64,000 nt of DNA from Branchiostoma belcheri (Eukaryota > Chordata > Leptocardii > Amphioxiformes > Branchiostomatidae), in the NCBI RefSeq assembly GCF_001625305.1, contig NW_017802492.1:669090-733089 (forward strand), in the 5' to 3' direction. Shown here in pieces: positions 32,502 through 44,900 of the stretch. Made by a program: the position numbers and the translations under genes. Positions within the stretch are counted from its first letter, which is position 1; each line of letters opens with the position of its first letter. The notes under the pieces are model-generated. The model did no database searches and had not been told where the DNA came from. It was given only the letters and a program-made list of their open reading frames with translations.

Positions 32502-32874
32502 TTAAAGCGATATTATGTAAGATTTTTGCGCCAAAACTGCAAATATAAACAAATTTTCTCATCTAGATTGTCATTTTCAATAACGTTCAACATATTAGCG
32601 TCGCTATTTCGCTTTTCCGGCGAATCAGTGCAGCGCAAGAATAAGTTGCGCCAGGACCGCTGTATTTTAGGAGGCTCCCAAAAAGAATGTAAACAAACAA
32701 CATGGCCGCGAACCGCACTAGTTTTGGCAATTTTCTAACACGTTTTTGCGGTGCAACGACGTTGAACTTTTACTCCCCAAATGTTATTATGAACCCAGGT
32801 AGGCTTATAGCACAAGTAAATGTGCAAAACAACAATGTTTAAAATAGTGAAAATCTTACATAATATCGCTTTAA
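32502..32874. mobile_element. MITE with TTAAAGCGATATTATGTAAG ends
   Basis: The left end TTAAAGCGATATTATGTAAG is the exact complement of the right end. A partial copy of its right half lies at 37715-37832. Open frames across it are not genes. Confidence 0.85.
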
Positions 32875-33080
32875 CGCGGTAAACATTACTACTAGATGGT
32901 ACCGTGGCACAAATACACATGCACAACGTGGCGTATTAGCGTTCTAACATTCAATAAAACCCCTGCCACTGAACTTACGTGTACTGCAAGGTTGCCTTCT
33001 TGAAACAGATTCCTACCGTTTTGTCCGTGTTTGGATTCCACAACTTTGTACAGCCACACTACCACCTCCAACCTCTATTT

Positions 33081-33290
33081 CAGTAGTCTCCACCAGACTC
33101 CTATGCAGGCTCATAAAATTATATAGTAGAAATTAGTCTAAAATGTAATTTAATTGGCCAGAGGAGTTGGCCTGCCAGAGAAGGTCCATTTGCCTGCTGG
33201 CCAGCCAATTTCTCTGGCCAATTAAATTCCCTTTTTAGGCCGATTTCTACTATTTATTCAGCCTGCAAAGGAGTCTGGTGGAGGCTACTG
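33081..33290. mobile_element. Foldback MITE (CCACCAGACTCC family), copy 1
   Basis: CAGTAGTCTCCACCAGACTC pairs with GAGTCTGGTGGAGGCTACTG, and inner GTAGAAAT and GGCCAATTAAAT arms also pair. Relatives are at 46333-46469 and, more distantly, 58061-58303. Confidence 0.8.
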
Positions 33291-34126
33291 TCTCAGCGCG
33301 ATAAAGGTTTATTTGTCGACGAAATATCGCGAGATTCTACGGTAATAAACATGATTCTGGAGGGATAGTTTGAAGGACACAGGTGTCCCCAGTGCCCTGC
33401 GGGACCTGGTCTATAATCCCACATTATCCGACTCGTTAACTCATCTGACACTGACAACATGATGAATAGTTCTATATAATTGCCATTCGTCAACATATTC
33501 TACCTTGCAAGTTAAGTAAAATACATCTATATTGAACGGACTGAGAAAGAGCCAAAGAACTGAACCAAAAACTATACTGTAATTCACTTTATGTTCACGG
33601 TAGCAAAATTTCACGGTCTGAGAAAAATGGACATGTTCACGGAACTATACATTCATGGTGGCAACAGGTGCAGGAAAAAGTCCAGTTCACGGTACAGAAG
33701 TGACAGTGAAAATAGTGAACATAACAGTACAGTGAAAAAATCAAGAATTGCAGTACTTCTAATACTGTACAAGTTTTTTCCTTGATTTGAGCATACAGAT
33801 TGTATGCTTGATACAACAACATAGGCAAGTGACTCTTCGTTACATAAAATTTACTTACATATACATGTATACCTGTCGTAACTACCAACTCGCTGACACC
33901 GTATAAAACTGTATAAAACGAGAAAAAAATCCAACATGATTTGGGATATGATAACGTATACTTTAACCTTGCTTTCCATAAGGTTATAGATGGTAGGTCA
34001 TGTGTGGATAATAAGACCTGAGTAGCTGTGGTGCTGTCATTGTTCAGAGTTTATGTGGTGAAGACAGCCCGGGGGCTTCGGGACTTAACGCTGTCTGTTT
34101 GAACAGAAAGGGGGCGGGGTCAGAAT
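33291..34126. other. Intergenic stretch with nothing recognised
   Basis: AT-rich sequence. The open frames are short, overlap on both strands and have no recognisable domain, codon pattern or splice context. Confidence 0.5.
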
Positions 34127-34432
34127 CACAGATCTGATGACTGAGCAAGAACTAACCCGGTATCGCAGTCTACCGTGGTTGGGGCGGGTTTTCCTCGGGG
34201 CTGCAGGAGCTCTTCCCCGCCCGCCTGAGCTAGGTTCCCCCGGTAGGTTTTTCACGGCGGGAGTTTGATTAGCGGTGGGGCAAATTTCCTCGGGCAAATC
34301 AACTCCCGGCGTGCCAAATTCTACCACAGACGCAACACTCCTACCGGGGCGGTCTGTTGAGCTGGACGGGGGAAAACTATTAGAGCCCCGAAGACAGCCT
34401 GTCTCGACCACGGTAGATTGGATACCAGGTTA
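34127..34432. mobile_element. Hairpin MITE (TGGTATCCAGT family), copy 1
   Basis: Paired outer segments (CCGGTATCGCAGTCTACCGTGG and CCACGGTAGATTGGATACC) and a GC-rich interior with GGGGCGGG/CCCCGCCC. The same family as the element at 50371-50620. Confidence 0.65.
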
Positions 34433-35790
34433 AACAAGAACGTCAGCAAAGATTATGTACTTCAATAGAGACAGGCAAATGTTGACGCCCCAGCCTAGGA
34501 GCACCAGTAATAGTGTACTCTTTACTTGGGTTGATACTTTCGACGCCAGGCGGCATATGCTGGGGCACTCTTTTGTGACACGCCTTTTCGCGTCTGAAAA
34601 CGATGTAATCCCATCTTTACGTCTGTAGTGTAATGCAAATCTGATCGGACTAGGGTATCTAATTATACTGTGTACTGTACTGTACTAGAGACGGGACTGC
34701 CTTTTTAAGTTGGTAAATCTTTTGGACAAGGCCAAGCCTTCATTAAAGATCCTCGAAATAACCAAGCGTAAGATTTCAACGTTAGTATTGAATATTGCTT
34801 TTCACGTTCAATGTGTTTTAAAATGTCCCCCAAACTGGTGTCAGTGCGGTGGGATTGCTGTACCTATGCATATTATATATTCCGAAGATCACGTAAAAGT
34901 ATTATCCATTTGCTCTTTGTATTTTGGTTTTGTGAATTGTGTAATTAAATTTGGAGAGCTAAAAATCGATTGTGTCTCCGCCACATCTTTTGTGTAAAAC
35001 GTACATTTGTCAGACAAACACGCTATCCAGCCCCCTCTTGCGATTCTAGCTGGAAAAATATCATTCATTTTACTGACTTTTGCATTAACGTAGACGTCCT
35101 TGGCCTCAATTGCGAAACAAACAAACAAACAAACAAACAGACAAACAAGCAAATAAGCAATAAACAAACACGGACAAACAGTGTCGTTCTTTTCGTTCGT
35201 CATGATTTCAACCCGAAAACCTTTCGACGAAAACCTAAGCTTATACGACCTAACTACAAGCCATTGTGTGACAATACAAGCTTCCATTGTCTGTGTGTCA
35301 TTGACCCTTTCACGGCTAGTCGCAGCCTGGGGTAGCGTTTTGTCTAGACAGGGCACCATATGGATCTATTTGTCGGTCAAACTGGGAGATACCTTCATCA
35401 CACAACTGTACAAAATTTACATATACTTCAAAAGACCGTTCGAAGTCTGTTGTAACGAATTTGGCGCGTTTCTGACCTGGAGACACATCATATGGATGGT
35501 AAGGCATAAATTAAAGCAATGTGACCCAATGTCAACCTGGTGTGCCAGTTATATTGTTGTTGATCAACTGTTGAGGCAGTTTGAACATCACGTGTTGATC
35601 GAGTTAACGACGGGCGAGTCCACTGCAGGTCTTCGGGAGGAGTCTTTGGTACATTTGTTCTTTTGTATCTTTTTATCGATGCACCGGCCTGGCTTTGAAA
35701 ATACCCATATAGCTATGCCTATTTATGATCTTGACCGTTTTTGGATCAAAAAACAACGCGCTTTGCTTTGAAGCTCTGTCTCTGTCAGAT
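34433..35790. other. Intergenic stretch; an AAAC microsatellite at 35117-35160 only
   Basis: A 196-codon open frame spans 35181-35771 but shows no domain, is overlapped by another long frame, and has no supporting splice or start context. I do not call it a gene. Confidence 0.45.
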
Positions 35791-36007
35791 ACAATCTCGT
35801 TCACCCCCGCCGTTTTCTCGGAGTGGTACCGCCCACCGGCATCTGGGGCGCGCGTTCACCAACCGAGGCGGACGCGATTTCAACAGGAGGGTGCCTGCGC
35901 GTCTCTCCTCCAGTTTTCCACGTCTCTTTGGAATGAGGGAGACTTTCTAGTCCCAGTCGTTCCTAGTGGCACAGGAGGAAAACTTTCCAGGTGGAAAGGG
36001 AAGGAAG
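35791..36007 (+). promoter_or_regulatory. Candidate non-coding first exon / promoter region of gene B
   Basis: A locally GC- and CpG-rich stretch in AT-rich DNA, ending at a consensus donor (GGAAG|GTAAGTC, donor at 36008). The gene B start codon exon begins with an acceptor-like CTTTTCCCAG at 41876-41885, so an upstream untranslated exon must exist if that acceptor is used. This is the best candidate I see, but the link is inference. Confidence 0.28.
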
Positions 36008-37234
36008 GTAAGTCAGTTGTGGTATAATATTAGCTCGCAATTTACGGACGAAAGCGTATCTTCAATGTCACTAGTTAGGTGAGTTGGCAAGAAAAGTTGT
36101 TGAGTGAGAAACGTCAACTTTTCAAAGTTTGATTTAACCTTTACTGTCTTGTCCTAAAAGCAGTTCTCAACCGTTCTGGAGACGAAAATGGACACCATAA
36201 CGGCACGAAATAATTTTACCCAGGGCGTATGAGTTGAAAACTTTTTTTTAAATCACTCGACACAGATTTTTGCGTTAAAACATGATTTTTAAAACAACCA
36301 GCGTCAATTTTACAGTTGACCCTTACTGGACATGGATGCGTGAACAATTGGGGGGCGTGTACCTCCTAGGAGGTGAACTCACTGGCATTGTTTAGTAAAA
36401 AATATTCGAATTTCCAACCTCTTCTGTGATGGTAAGTTTGCGCGCCTGTGCTGTGAAGTGGGTTGCGCCTTGTTGGGTGGCTCTTGCAGTCGGTTGGGAT
36501 CATTAGCAAAACATAAACTGATAAAAAGTTCAACCTTCTGACAGCTGTTAAGTTTTCTGTTTCTTCCAAGAGGTCATGAGGCCACGGGAAGAAAATGGCG
36601 GCATTTTTTCGGGTCCCCTTTTTGCTAACGACGCACTTCTAAACCATCTACATGTATCGTAGTCATACGCACAGCAAGATGCGAATATGCGCTTCTAGAA
36701 ATGTTATCATCGTGAAGTTACAACGAGTCTTGATCAGTTTTTCCCAAGAAAGTATTTTTTCATGTCTTGACTATGCTCTAAGATATCCAAGATTCAATTC
36801 AGGTTAAATGTTAAAATTTCATACATGTACAAATAGGCGCAACTAAAAAAACAAATACCTTGTATATGTAAGTTAACATTAACGCTCTAGGGCTCTTCCT
36901 ATGTCGCACTTCTATAGTGAAACAGTGATGTACATACAATGTTTGTCTGTTCTATGCATGGACGAGAAAGAATTGTAAGAAACGTTCTTAAAGAACTGCG
37001 AGACAATGCGAAGAGATATTTCTTTGAAATTATTTGCACAAGCTAAGGATGCTGACTTTAGAAAACAATCGCCAATGATTTGAAAGGCCGTATTTCGCAT
37101 TTTTCTCAATAACTCACGCAAGTACATGATTCTCAAAAGACGCCATTGTCCGTACGTGCCGTCTTAATGCCGCAGGGAAATAGTTTTTACTACGTCGTAA
37201 TATCTGTTCGACATTCCAAGGCTAGAACTAGACT
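36008..37234. other. Intergenic stretch with nothing recognised
   Basis: No domain-bearing frame, tandem repeat or clear inverted repeat noticed. If the exon at 35791-36007 is real, this would be part of the first intron of gene B. Confidence 0.4.
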
Positions 37235-37515
37235 ACTAGACAATGGTCGTGGTCGCGTGGCGTAAATGCAGACAGAGTGCTCGACTCAGAACCAAGAGGT
37301 CCCGAGTTCGAGTCTTGACATGCCACCTATCTTGTGCCCCTGGGAAAGGCACTTTACACGACTTTCCTCACTTAACTCATGTGAATTTCCTCATGTGAAA
37401 ATGAGTATTGTCCTGTCCTGTATTTGTCCCCTGCATCGGTGGCGGCATAAAATAAGTTAAAAAAAAACTTGAGTGTGTCGTCGCCATGTGTTGTCATAAA
37501 TTGTTAGAATAAACA
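37235..37515 (+). mobile_element. tRNA-derived SINE, plus strand (best copy)
   Basis: Head GGTCGCGTGGCGTAAATGCA, B-box-like GGTCCCGAGTTCGAGTCTTG, core CTTGTGCCCCTGGGAAAGGC, CTTTCCTCACTTAACTCATG, then GTGGCGGCATAAAATAAG and an A-rich end. Confidence 0.7.
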
Positions 37516-38146
37516 AGTATCATGCAACAGGGTTTTGATTATCAACATGATTATATTTTGACATTGAAAATTTATGACATGAGGAGTTTCCCATTGCCCG
37601 TGCTATGTAGTTCGTTCAGTGGGTCCAATCAAAAAAGTTTTCGAAATCTGTCTATCTGTCTAATATCTGTTCCATAATGTCAATTCGATGATGGACATAT
37701 TAACGTTACAATTTACATATCTTTTACTCCCCAAATGTCACTATAAACCCAGGAAGGCTTATAGTGCAAGAAAATGTGTACAACAATGGTGATTGAAATT
37801 GTGAAAACCTTACATAAAATCGCTTTAAGAACGCTGGATGAAGCGTTATGACAAACTTTGAATGTAGATATAACACAATGATCAAGCATGGATGGTGTTG
37901 CTCACTTTTTGGCTGCATTATACATGTATTAACCTACATAAGTGGACATATATACGAGTTGGGCATGATAGCTAGCAGCGTGAGAAAGTATCGGTCTGTG
38001 TGTATATTTTGAGGTCACCGGCTAAATTTGATCTTATATATCAGACATGATTGAACAGTGAACAGTCAACCATAGTGAATCACGTGTAATGAGGGCGTGA
38101 GATCGAACAGTTCCATTATGAAAGTTCGATACCTTTTATACAGAAG

Positions 38147-38500
38147 TAAGTATAGTATAGTATAGAATAGAATAGAATAGAATAGAATAGAATAGAATAG
38201 AATAGAATAGAATGGGATAGAATGGAATAGAACAGAATGGAATGGAATGGAATAGAATAGAATGGGATAGAATAGACTGGAATAGAATGGAATAGAAGGG
38301 AAGAGAATGGAATAGGAAGGAATAGAATAGAATGGAATGGAATGGAGTAGAGTAGAGTAGAATGGAATAGAACAGAATGGAATAGACTGGAATAGAATGG
38401 AATACAGTAGAATAGAATGGTATGGAATAGAATAGAACAGAAAAGGACAGAATAGAGTAGAATAGAATGCAATAGAATAGAATAGAATAGAATAGAATAT
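38147..38500 (+). repeat. AGAAT/GGAAT pentamer repeat
   Basis: About 350 bp of AATAGAATAG and AATGGAATGG variants. The minus-strand frame rich in Ser/Ile/Leu/Phe is an artefact. Confidence 0.95.
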
Positions 38501-38504
38501 GTCT

Positions 38505-39590
38505 GTTCAGTCACCAAAATGCAGGAGCCTACAATGACAAGCCCACCGTCTAACCAAGTCGATTAAGTCTTTAATAATCACTATCCTAAAATCTTACAGC
38601 ACTTTTCTGCACGAAATAGTTGACAAAGCCATCCTTTATGAACATCGACATTGTCTTCGGCCATCTACTGGTCGATGGGAGTGATAAAGGGGTGTTTTTA
38701 TTAACTTGTTAGAAATCTACGCGCGTCTGCGTGGACAAACTTCATTGTTCTCTAAGTGTCTAGAAGATGCTTTTATACCATTAAGCACTTGGTTTGAAAA
38801 AGTCTACGTTAAACCAACAAGGGATATGACAAATGGCCAGATGTTTTTATCTTCACATACACAGTGGGGGGCTAGAATGACCTGTCAGCCTCTCTAAACA
38901 ACTTGGTTAATAACTCTCGATCCTTGACCTTTGTCCTTAATTAATATATCATACGGCTCAGTTGCAACAGGCTTGTATCTATAGCTTTTCAAAAAAGAGC
39001 GCTACTACGTTTTCTGTTAGTAACGGCTATGAAGTATTGTGTCTGTCTCTTTGAACGAAGCACACAGTAGAAATTTGAACTCTTGCATTGCTCCACCAAG
39101 TGTTAATCGTAGGGCAACTTGCCTAGGGGGTTGTCGCTAAGATTTCAATACCCGATCCTGTGGTGCTTCGCCCGTTCATAAGCCCTTTTGTCAAGAAATC
39201 AAGAAAAACCCGTCCCTCACACTAGCTTGGTTCTGAACGAATTCTATACCCCTGTCTTCTTGATTTAATTTATCTGCCCCCCAATCAACGGTATTTGACC
39301 TTTTTCACAGTTCTGCAGATGTTGCGCGCAATATGTTTACTTTTCATTGAAAATTTTTCCATCCCTTCACTTTTTGTGTTTTCAGAAAAAAGAGACCAAA
39401 TAAGTTGGTGTTGTAAAATGTTCGCAACTTTGTACTAATGGGACAAATGAAACACAGCTAGCAGTACAGAGGTTTCTTAAATAGCTTTGTCAATGACCAT
39501 CTATGATAAGATGCCATTGCTTCGTTTTTTTGGCCGGTCACTGAAGTTAGAACACAACTCAGCAGGCATTCTACCAACGGCCAGTGCGAA
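38505..39590. other. Intergenic stretch with nothing recognised
   Basis: Moderately AT-rich, with short unsupported frames only. Confidence 0.45.
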
Positions 39591-39975
39591 GGCCATGTTG
39601 ATTTGATTATATGGATGACATCCGCGCGCGCATGAATTATCGGCCGTTTCCCCAAAAAAGTTTTCAACCATACTGTCAATCGTACAAAACAGTTGCAAAA
39701 TGAGCAAATATATACCGTAAGTTGCATTTGAAAAAAATATTGGAAAACGATACCAATGTCGTAGAATGCCAAAACCAAACGAAAAGACGAAAATGTAAGG
39801 AAATGAATTTGAAGAGTGCACATGTAGATTATTCGCCGTACCATATACTTCGTGCCATTTGTTCAACCTTCATGAACACGTAGATTTCATAATGAAAGCA
39901 CCTTTTTTATTCGCACGGTCGCATCAGTTCTGGGTTCCCAGAGGATGTCATCCATACGATCAAATCAACATGGCC
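39591..39975. mobile_element. MITE with 33-bp terminal inverted repeats (second copy of 4031 family)
   Basis: The left arm GGCCATGTTGATTTGATTAT...GACATCC and the right arm GGATGTCATCCATACGATCA... are complements with one or two mismatches. It shares ATGGATGACATCC and the inner CGCGCGCG with the element at 4031-4437. Confidence 0.82.
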
Positions 39976-40396
39976 TAAGAAGGAACTCATATATTCATTT
40001 TCATGTCGCTAAGAACTTATATTTTCTATGTTGAGATTAACCCCTACCCAGTGAAGCTAAAACTGTGCGGAATATAGATTCTAACACTATGAACTGGTTT
40101 CAAAGTATCCGTTACAAAATGTTCAACGATTCTTTCATTCGTTGTTGACCCTTAAACTTTGTGATAATAAGTGTGATGTTGTACTCTTCACACATCAAAA
40201 ACTACTGACCTGAAATTACGTGGTACATTTTCCCACTCAATTGAGTCAACGACGTTTTTTTTTTCTGCATTCTTCTCAACATTACTATGGTTCTTACATC
40301 ATCCGAGGTTTCTCCAAGACTGGTGAAACGTTTCTAGACCACAGATGGGTAGAAAACACAAGAATCAGCAGCAGGAGTGCCAGAGTATACAGTGCA

Positions 40397-40712
40397 ATTT
40401 TAAGGAATACATTGCAATTTTACTAGTATACAGTGCAATTTTACGGAATACAGTGCAATTTTACTAGTATATATATACAGTGCAATTTTACTAGTATATA
40501 TATACAGTGCAATTTTACTAGTATACAGTGCAATTTTACTAGTATACAGTGCACTTTTTACGGAATACAGTGCAATCGAATTAGTATACAGTCCATATTT
40601 ACTATGATTAAAATTACGATTATAATACGATTGTACTGTACTCCGTAAAAGTGAACTGTATACTAATACGATTGCACTGTATTCCGTAAAATTGCACCGT
40701 ATTCCGTAAATA
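40397..40712 (+). repeat. Minisatellite (CAGTGCAATTTTACTAGTAT unit)
   Basis: Around ten copies of a 20-28 bp unit alternating ACTAGTATA and ACGGAATA spacers. The far end contains inverted units (TGCACTGTATTCCGTAAAAT), so the array can also fold back. Not a CRISPR array: units are contiguous and spacers are not unique. Confidence 0.9.
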
Positions 40713-41334
40713 GTTTTGACTGCCATCTTGCTACTTTCTTCATCACGATTTTTTTTTCGGCAGCTACTATAGGATTGGTAACCAGGCTATATACACATTG
40801 TGAATGTGGTTTTGTTGTTGTTATCCCACAAGCATTATATTCTTCACATTGGTGAAGACAAATCCTATGTGAAGGGACGCGTGTGTAACTATGGCCGCGG
40901 GGCAAGTGCCTTGTCATTAACTCTATCTCATTAATTCTCTTGGTCTTCTTTACTACTAAACCAAGTTAGTTGCGTCTTTTTCTCATCAATACGTTGTCAA
41001 CCTGTTTTCTGTTAGCAAAAGTTGAAAAAAGACGTTGGTTTGGAGAAGTTGTTGCTACTTCTTTTTCAATATGTTCACACATGTGTTTTGTATACGGCTG
41101 ACCTGATCTGATCTCACAGTTAGGCACGCATACCAGCTTTACTTCACACATTTTTACCTCAATATTCGCTGACCCTCAAGTAGATTTTGAAAAGGCGTCA
41201 GTTGAACTGTGCAATTGTGATCTGACAAGAAGACGGTGTCATTTGAGGTAACAATTTCTCCATATGTTTTTAACATCAAGAGCTTGCTTTTTTTTTGAGG
41301 CTGGGGTATTATTGATGTTTGCCGAAAAAACGGT

Positions 41335-41880
41335 GTGCAATTTTAATTATGAATGAATGAATGAAAGACCTTTATTACACATTTATGCTCTTTCGAGCTA
41401 AGTACAGGTCATGAAGACAAACTAAATAATACTATTGTTTACAGCATCGACTTCTTCTCGCTTCTTTTTAAAAACAATTGTAGATGAATGAACATATAGA
41501 ACTTACAAAACACGGCTTGTCAAGTTTCATAAGATATATAAATTTGTCTAAACTATTCAAATGTTTAAAACTAGGAAACTTATTTTGAATACAGTTAAAA
41601 AGAATATTTCGCTCGCTATTGTATAAAGAGCAGTCTACAACAAAATGACACTCGTCTTCTATCTTATCTAAATCACAATATCGGAAAATTCTTTGCTGCA
41701 AGGGAATGTGGTTGTGTCTGCCTTTTTCTATGTGGAGTTTGTGAGAGCTAATCCGGAGTTTCGTGATGGCTGTTCTGTGTTTGATGTTAGAAATCTTTAG
41801 ATAATCCTCCTCGAGGTAAGCGTTTTTTAATAATCTATATGTATTTAATAGATACTGAACTGAATTTTTGTGTGTCTTTT
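41335..41880 (-). mobile_element. LINE 3'-end fragment, minus strand
   Basis: The minus-strand frame 41468-41701 reads RIFRYCDLDKIEDECHFVVD and C-x6-ER, the C-x2-C/H-x-C tail found at the C-terminus of many non-LTR reverse transcriptases. It is followed by a 3' tail ending in TTCATTCATT. No reverse transcriptase core remains. Confidence 0.7.
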
Positions 41881-41885
41881 CCCAG

Positions 41886-41976
41886 AGGCGCAGTCAGCAT
41901 GGCATACAAAAGCGCCGCCTTGTTGCTGGTGTTCATGCTGCACTTTCTGGTGCAAGTGGGTGACAGCAAGTCGATT
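41886..41976 (+). CDS. Gene B exon b1: start codon and signal peptide
   Basis: ATG at 41899-41901. It encodes MAYKSAALLLVFMLHFLVQV followed by GDSKSI, a classic signal peptide with cleavage likely near GDS. Phase 0 out at donor GTAAGT (41977). The bases 41886-41898 are 5' untranslated and follow an acceptor-like CTTTTCCCAG, so a non-coding exon is expected upstream. Confidence 0.85.
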
Positions 41977-44900
41977 GTAAGTTCTTACATTTATACCGGG
42001 ATTTAATCGATTTTAACACTCGCTCTGCAATAAGTAAATTACGAATTAGTGCACACCCTCTCGAAATTGAGAGAGGGCGATATAAGAAGCTCCAAGTGTA
42101 TGAACGAATTTGCAAACATTGTACGTTGAATACGGTGGAAGACGAAACGCATTTCATCTCAAATTGTACCCTCTATAGCAATGAACAAAATGAACTCTTT
42201 GACTTAGTCTCCAAATCCTACCCAAACTTTCAAGCATATACAAATGAAAAGAAAACTACTCTCCTCTTAACATCCGAAAACCCACAAATTATAGAAAAAG
42301 TGAGATCCTTTGTCTTCCTCTGTCTTCAAAAAAGAAGTCAAACCCAGTAGTTTTCTACTAGTAGTCTCTTAATAGTTATCAGTAGTTCTATGTGTATTAA
42401 TTATCTGTTTTTATACAAATGTTTCTTCTGTCCATGCAGAATTAGCCTTCGGGCATGAATTTGCAATAAACTTTCTATTTATTTATCGATTTGGCCTCTA
42501 AATTCGTGGTGATAATTCTTTAACATACAGGAGAGATTCAATGATTAAACTACATACTCACATCAGCTAACGATATGTTCACCTGTGCATGATTCTATCA
42601 ACATTTCTGTACAGTTGTCACTGTACTTTGCCAGTCAAATTAAAACCGTGTGCCGCCATGTTTTTTTTCAGTACAAAGTTAAGAAAGGAAGTTTAGATCT
42701 GAAGCAAGTACGAGACGAGGCTGCTGCACTGAAATACACGGCACAGAAAAGGGTGAGTCACAGACCTTCAATTCTTAGTGTCTTTACTGAGTACTAGATT
42801 CTTGGCTAACGTAAACAATTGCCTGGGTTGTAATACTAGTATTACGGCGAAGCGTTCGTGTAAGCCATCACCAAATCGCCGCCGAATGCACTCGGCGTTT
42901 GAGTGAGTTCTAACCAAACCAAACCAGTATTACAAAAACGATAATCCAACAATACTTACATGATCAGTGATCAACCTGTACTCAAAAATGAAAAACGTAC
43001 GAATAATGTAACATCTCAAGACACCAAAAGAAGGGTCCAGACAAGTCTGATCTTCGGCAGTGCTTGCTTATTTCTTATTACATGCCATTTTTTTTGTTTC
43101 AGCAAACTAACAAGGATGTGGGCGGTAACAAGGACACCCTACATGACCAACAGAAGCATGACATGTGTAAGGCAGCACTTTTGCTCTGTCCTGTTTTGAT
43201 TTCTTTTGAATCGTTTAATTATTTTGTTTATGAGAAATTGTCGTTTGAGAAAGATTCTAATAAATCTTTCATGACAGTCCAACAAAGTTTGTAATGTTCA
43301 CTACAGTCAAAGTATCACTTAATGAGGGAGGGGTATCTTAGTCAATGTCTTTCAAAATACTGAAATGATGATTTTTTTTTTGTTTGAACAGCGAGTTTTT
43401 CGTCGTCCTCGTCCAGTCATGCATCCTTTTCATCGTCCTCTTCTTCGTCGTTTTCATCATCATCATCATCGTCGTCATCATCATCATCATCCTTCTCTTC
43501 ATCATCATCATCGTCATCATCATCTTCAGGAGGAGCTGCCGCAGGTATGGTACCCAGAGTCTGGTTAATAACACCGTTTTTTTTTCGGTTTATTTATTTC
43601 ACCAGCAGTAACACTCAAGTACATAACCACCAGTTTTTCAGGCAATGCTGGGTACACAAAGCACGAATAACATTGATACTACTATAGTATACAATATTAC
43701 GAAATCACATATGATACAGAATGACATAACAACAAAAAAACATCACAATTCCTGAATGAATTTTACCAGCCCAAAAGTCTTATACATTGATTCAGTGACA
43801 GGTTTTTAAGAATTTATGATGTTTAAAGAATTCATGAAGTGAAATATTGATGCACATCACTTTCTCTTAACCTTGCGCCTGTATTCTGTAGGCTACTGAG
43901 ATTTCTCTTGATGTGATTAAGGGTCCCAGCGAGGTGTTAGTTTAGTTTTTAGTTTAGTTTTAGTTTATTGGTTCGCATATATTTAAGAACAATAAAATGA
44001 ACATATTACTGACAATAAACTAAAATGCTGGGGAAAGATATGAAGCCATAGTGGCTTGTCTGGGATCTTCCCCGACAAAATTAATTAACAACTGAAATAA
44101 TGCTAACAAATCAAATGGTAATAATAAATAACAAGGTAATTAATAAATTTGATCAATATGATCAATATGATAATAGTAACAAAACAAATAGTAACAATGA
44201 ATAACAAAAGTGATTGATAAATAACGCTAATTAGAAATGATATGTTAAAAACTTTTAACGTTAAAAGAACTTTAACTGCAGTACAGACATTTGCAGAATT
44301 GAAGCAATAACTCAAGAAAAAATAAATGAATTTTAAAAAGAAACGGAAATTCAAACTTATACAGATGAAATAAAAGTAATAAGATATCAAATGTCGGTGG
44401 GATAGAAAAGTAGGTGATTTTTAAGATTTCGTTTAAAGCTAATTATTGATGTTAAACATTTTAGGTGGAGCGGGAGATTATTCCAAGTAGTTTAACGTTT
44501 AGGTGGTTTAACGTTTCATCTTGTGTAGTTTTCCATGTACCCTGTGTAAAGATGATGCTGAACATACTCTGTCAAGGGTGGTGGCGGTTGTTTACTAGTA
44601 TGTTTAAATCATGTTGTAACGTTTCTTATAAACGTGCAAACGTCTACTCTAGCAGGGGCAGAGGGAGGTGGTGAAGGTGGGGCCGAGGTGGAAGGAGCCG
44701 CGGCCGAAGCCGAAGGGGAAGCCGCGGCCGAAGGCGAGGCCGAAGCCGAAGCGGGGGAAGCCGAAGGGGAAGCCGGGGAAGCCGAAGCCGAGGCCGAAGC
44801 AGCCGAAGGGGAAGCTGAAGCCGAAGCCGGAGGAGCCGAGGCCGAGGGGAATTACGAACTTGTTGGTTGCTACAAAGACATGTTCATCATCAGAAGCCTG

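Noticed and set aside
32421-32738. 105-codon frame
   Set aside because: Lies largely inside the MITE at 32502-32874.
35181-35771. 196-codon open frame in the intergenic region
   Set aside because: No recognisable domain, overlapped by another long frame, no splice or signal context; probably chance in moderately AT-rich DNA.
38116-38517. 133-codon minus-strand frame rich in Ser, Ile, Leu, Phe and Tyr
   Set aside because: Pure translation of the AGAAT pentamer repeat.
40397-40712. Regularly repeated units resembling a CRISPR array
   Set aside because: Units are contiguous and degenerate, spacers are not unique, and the host is a eukaryote; called a minisatellite.
43338-43611. Poly-His, poly-Ile and antisense poly-Met frames
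   Set aside because: Other frames of the trinucleotide repeat; only the poly-Ser frame agrees with phase-1 splice sites on both sides.
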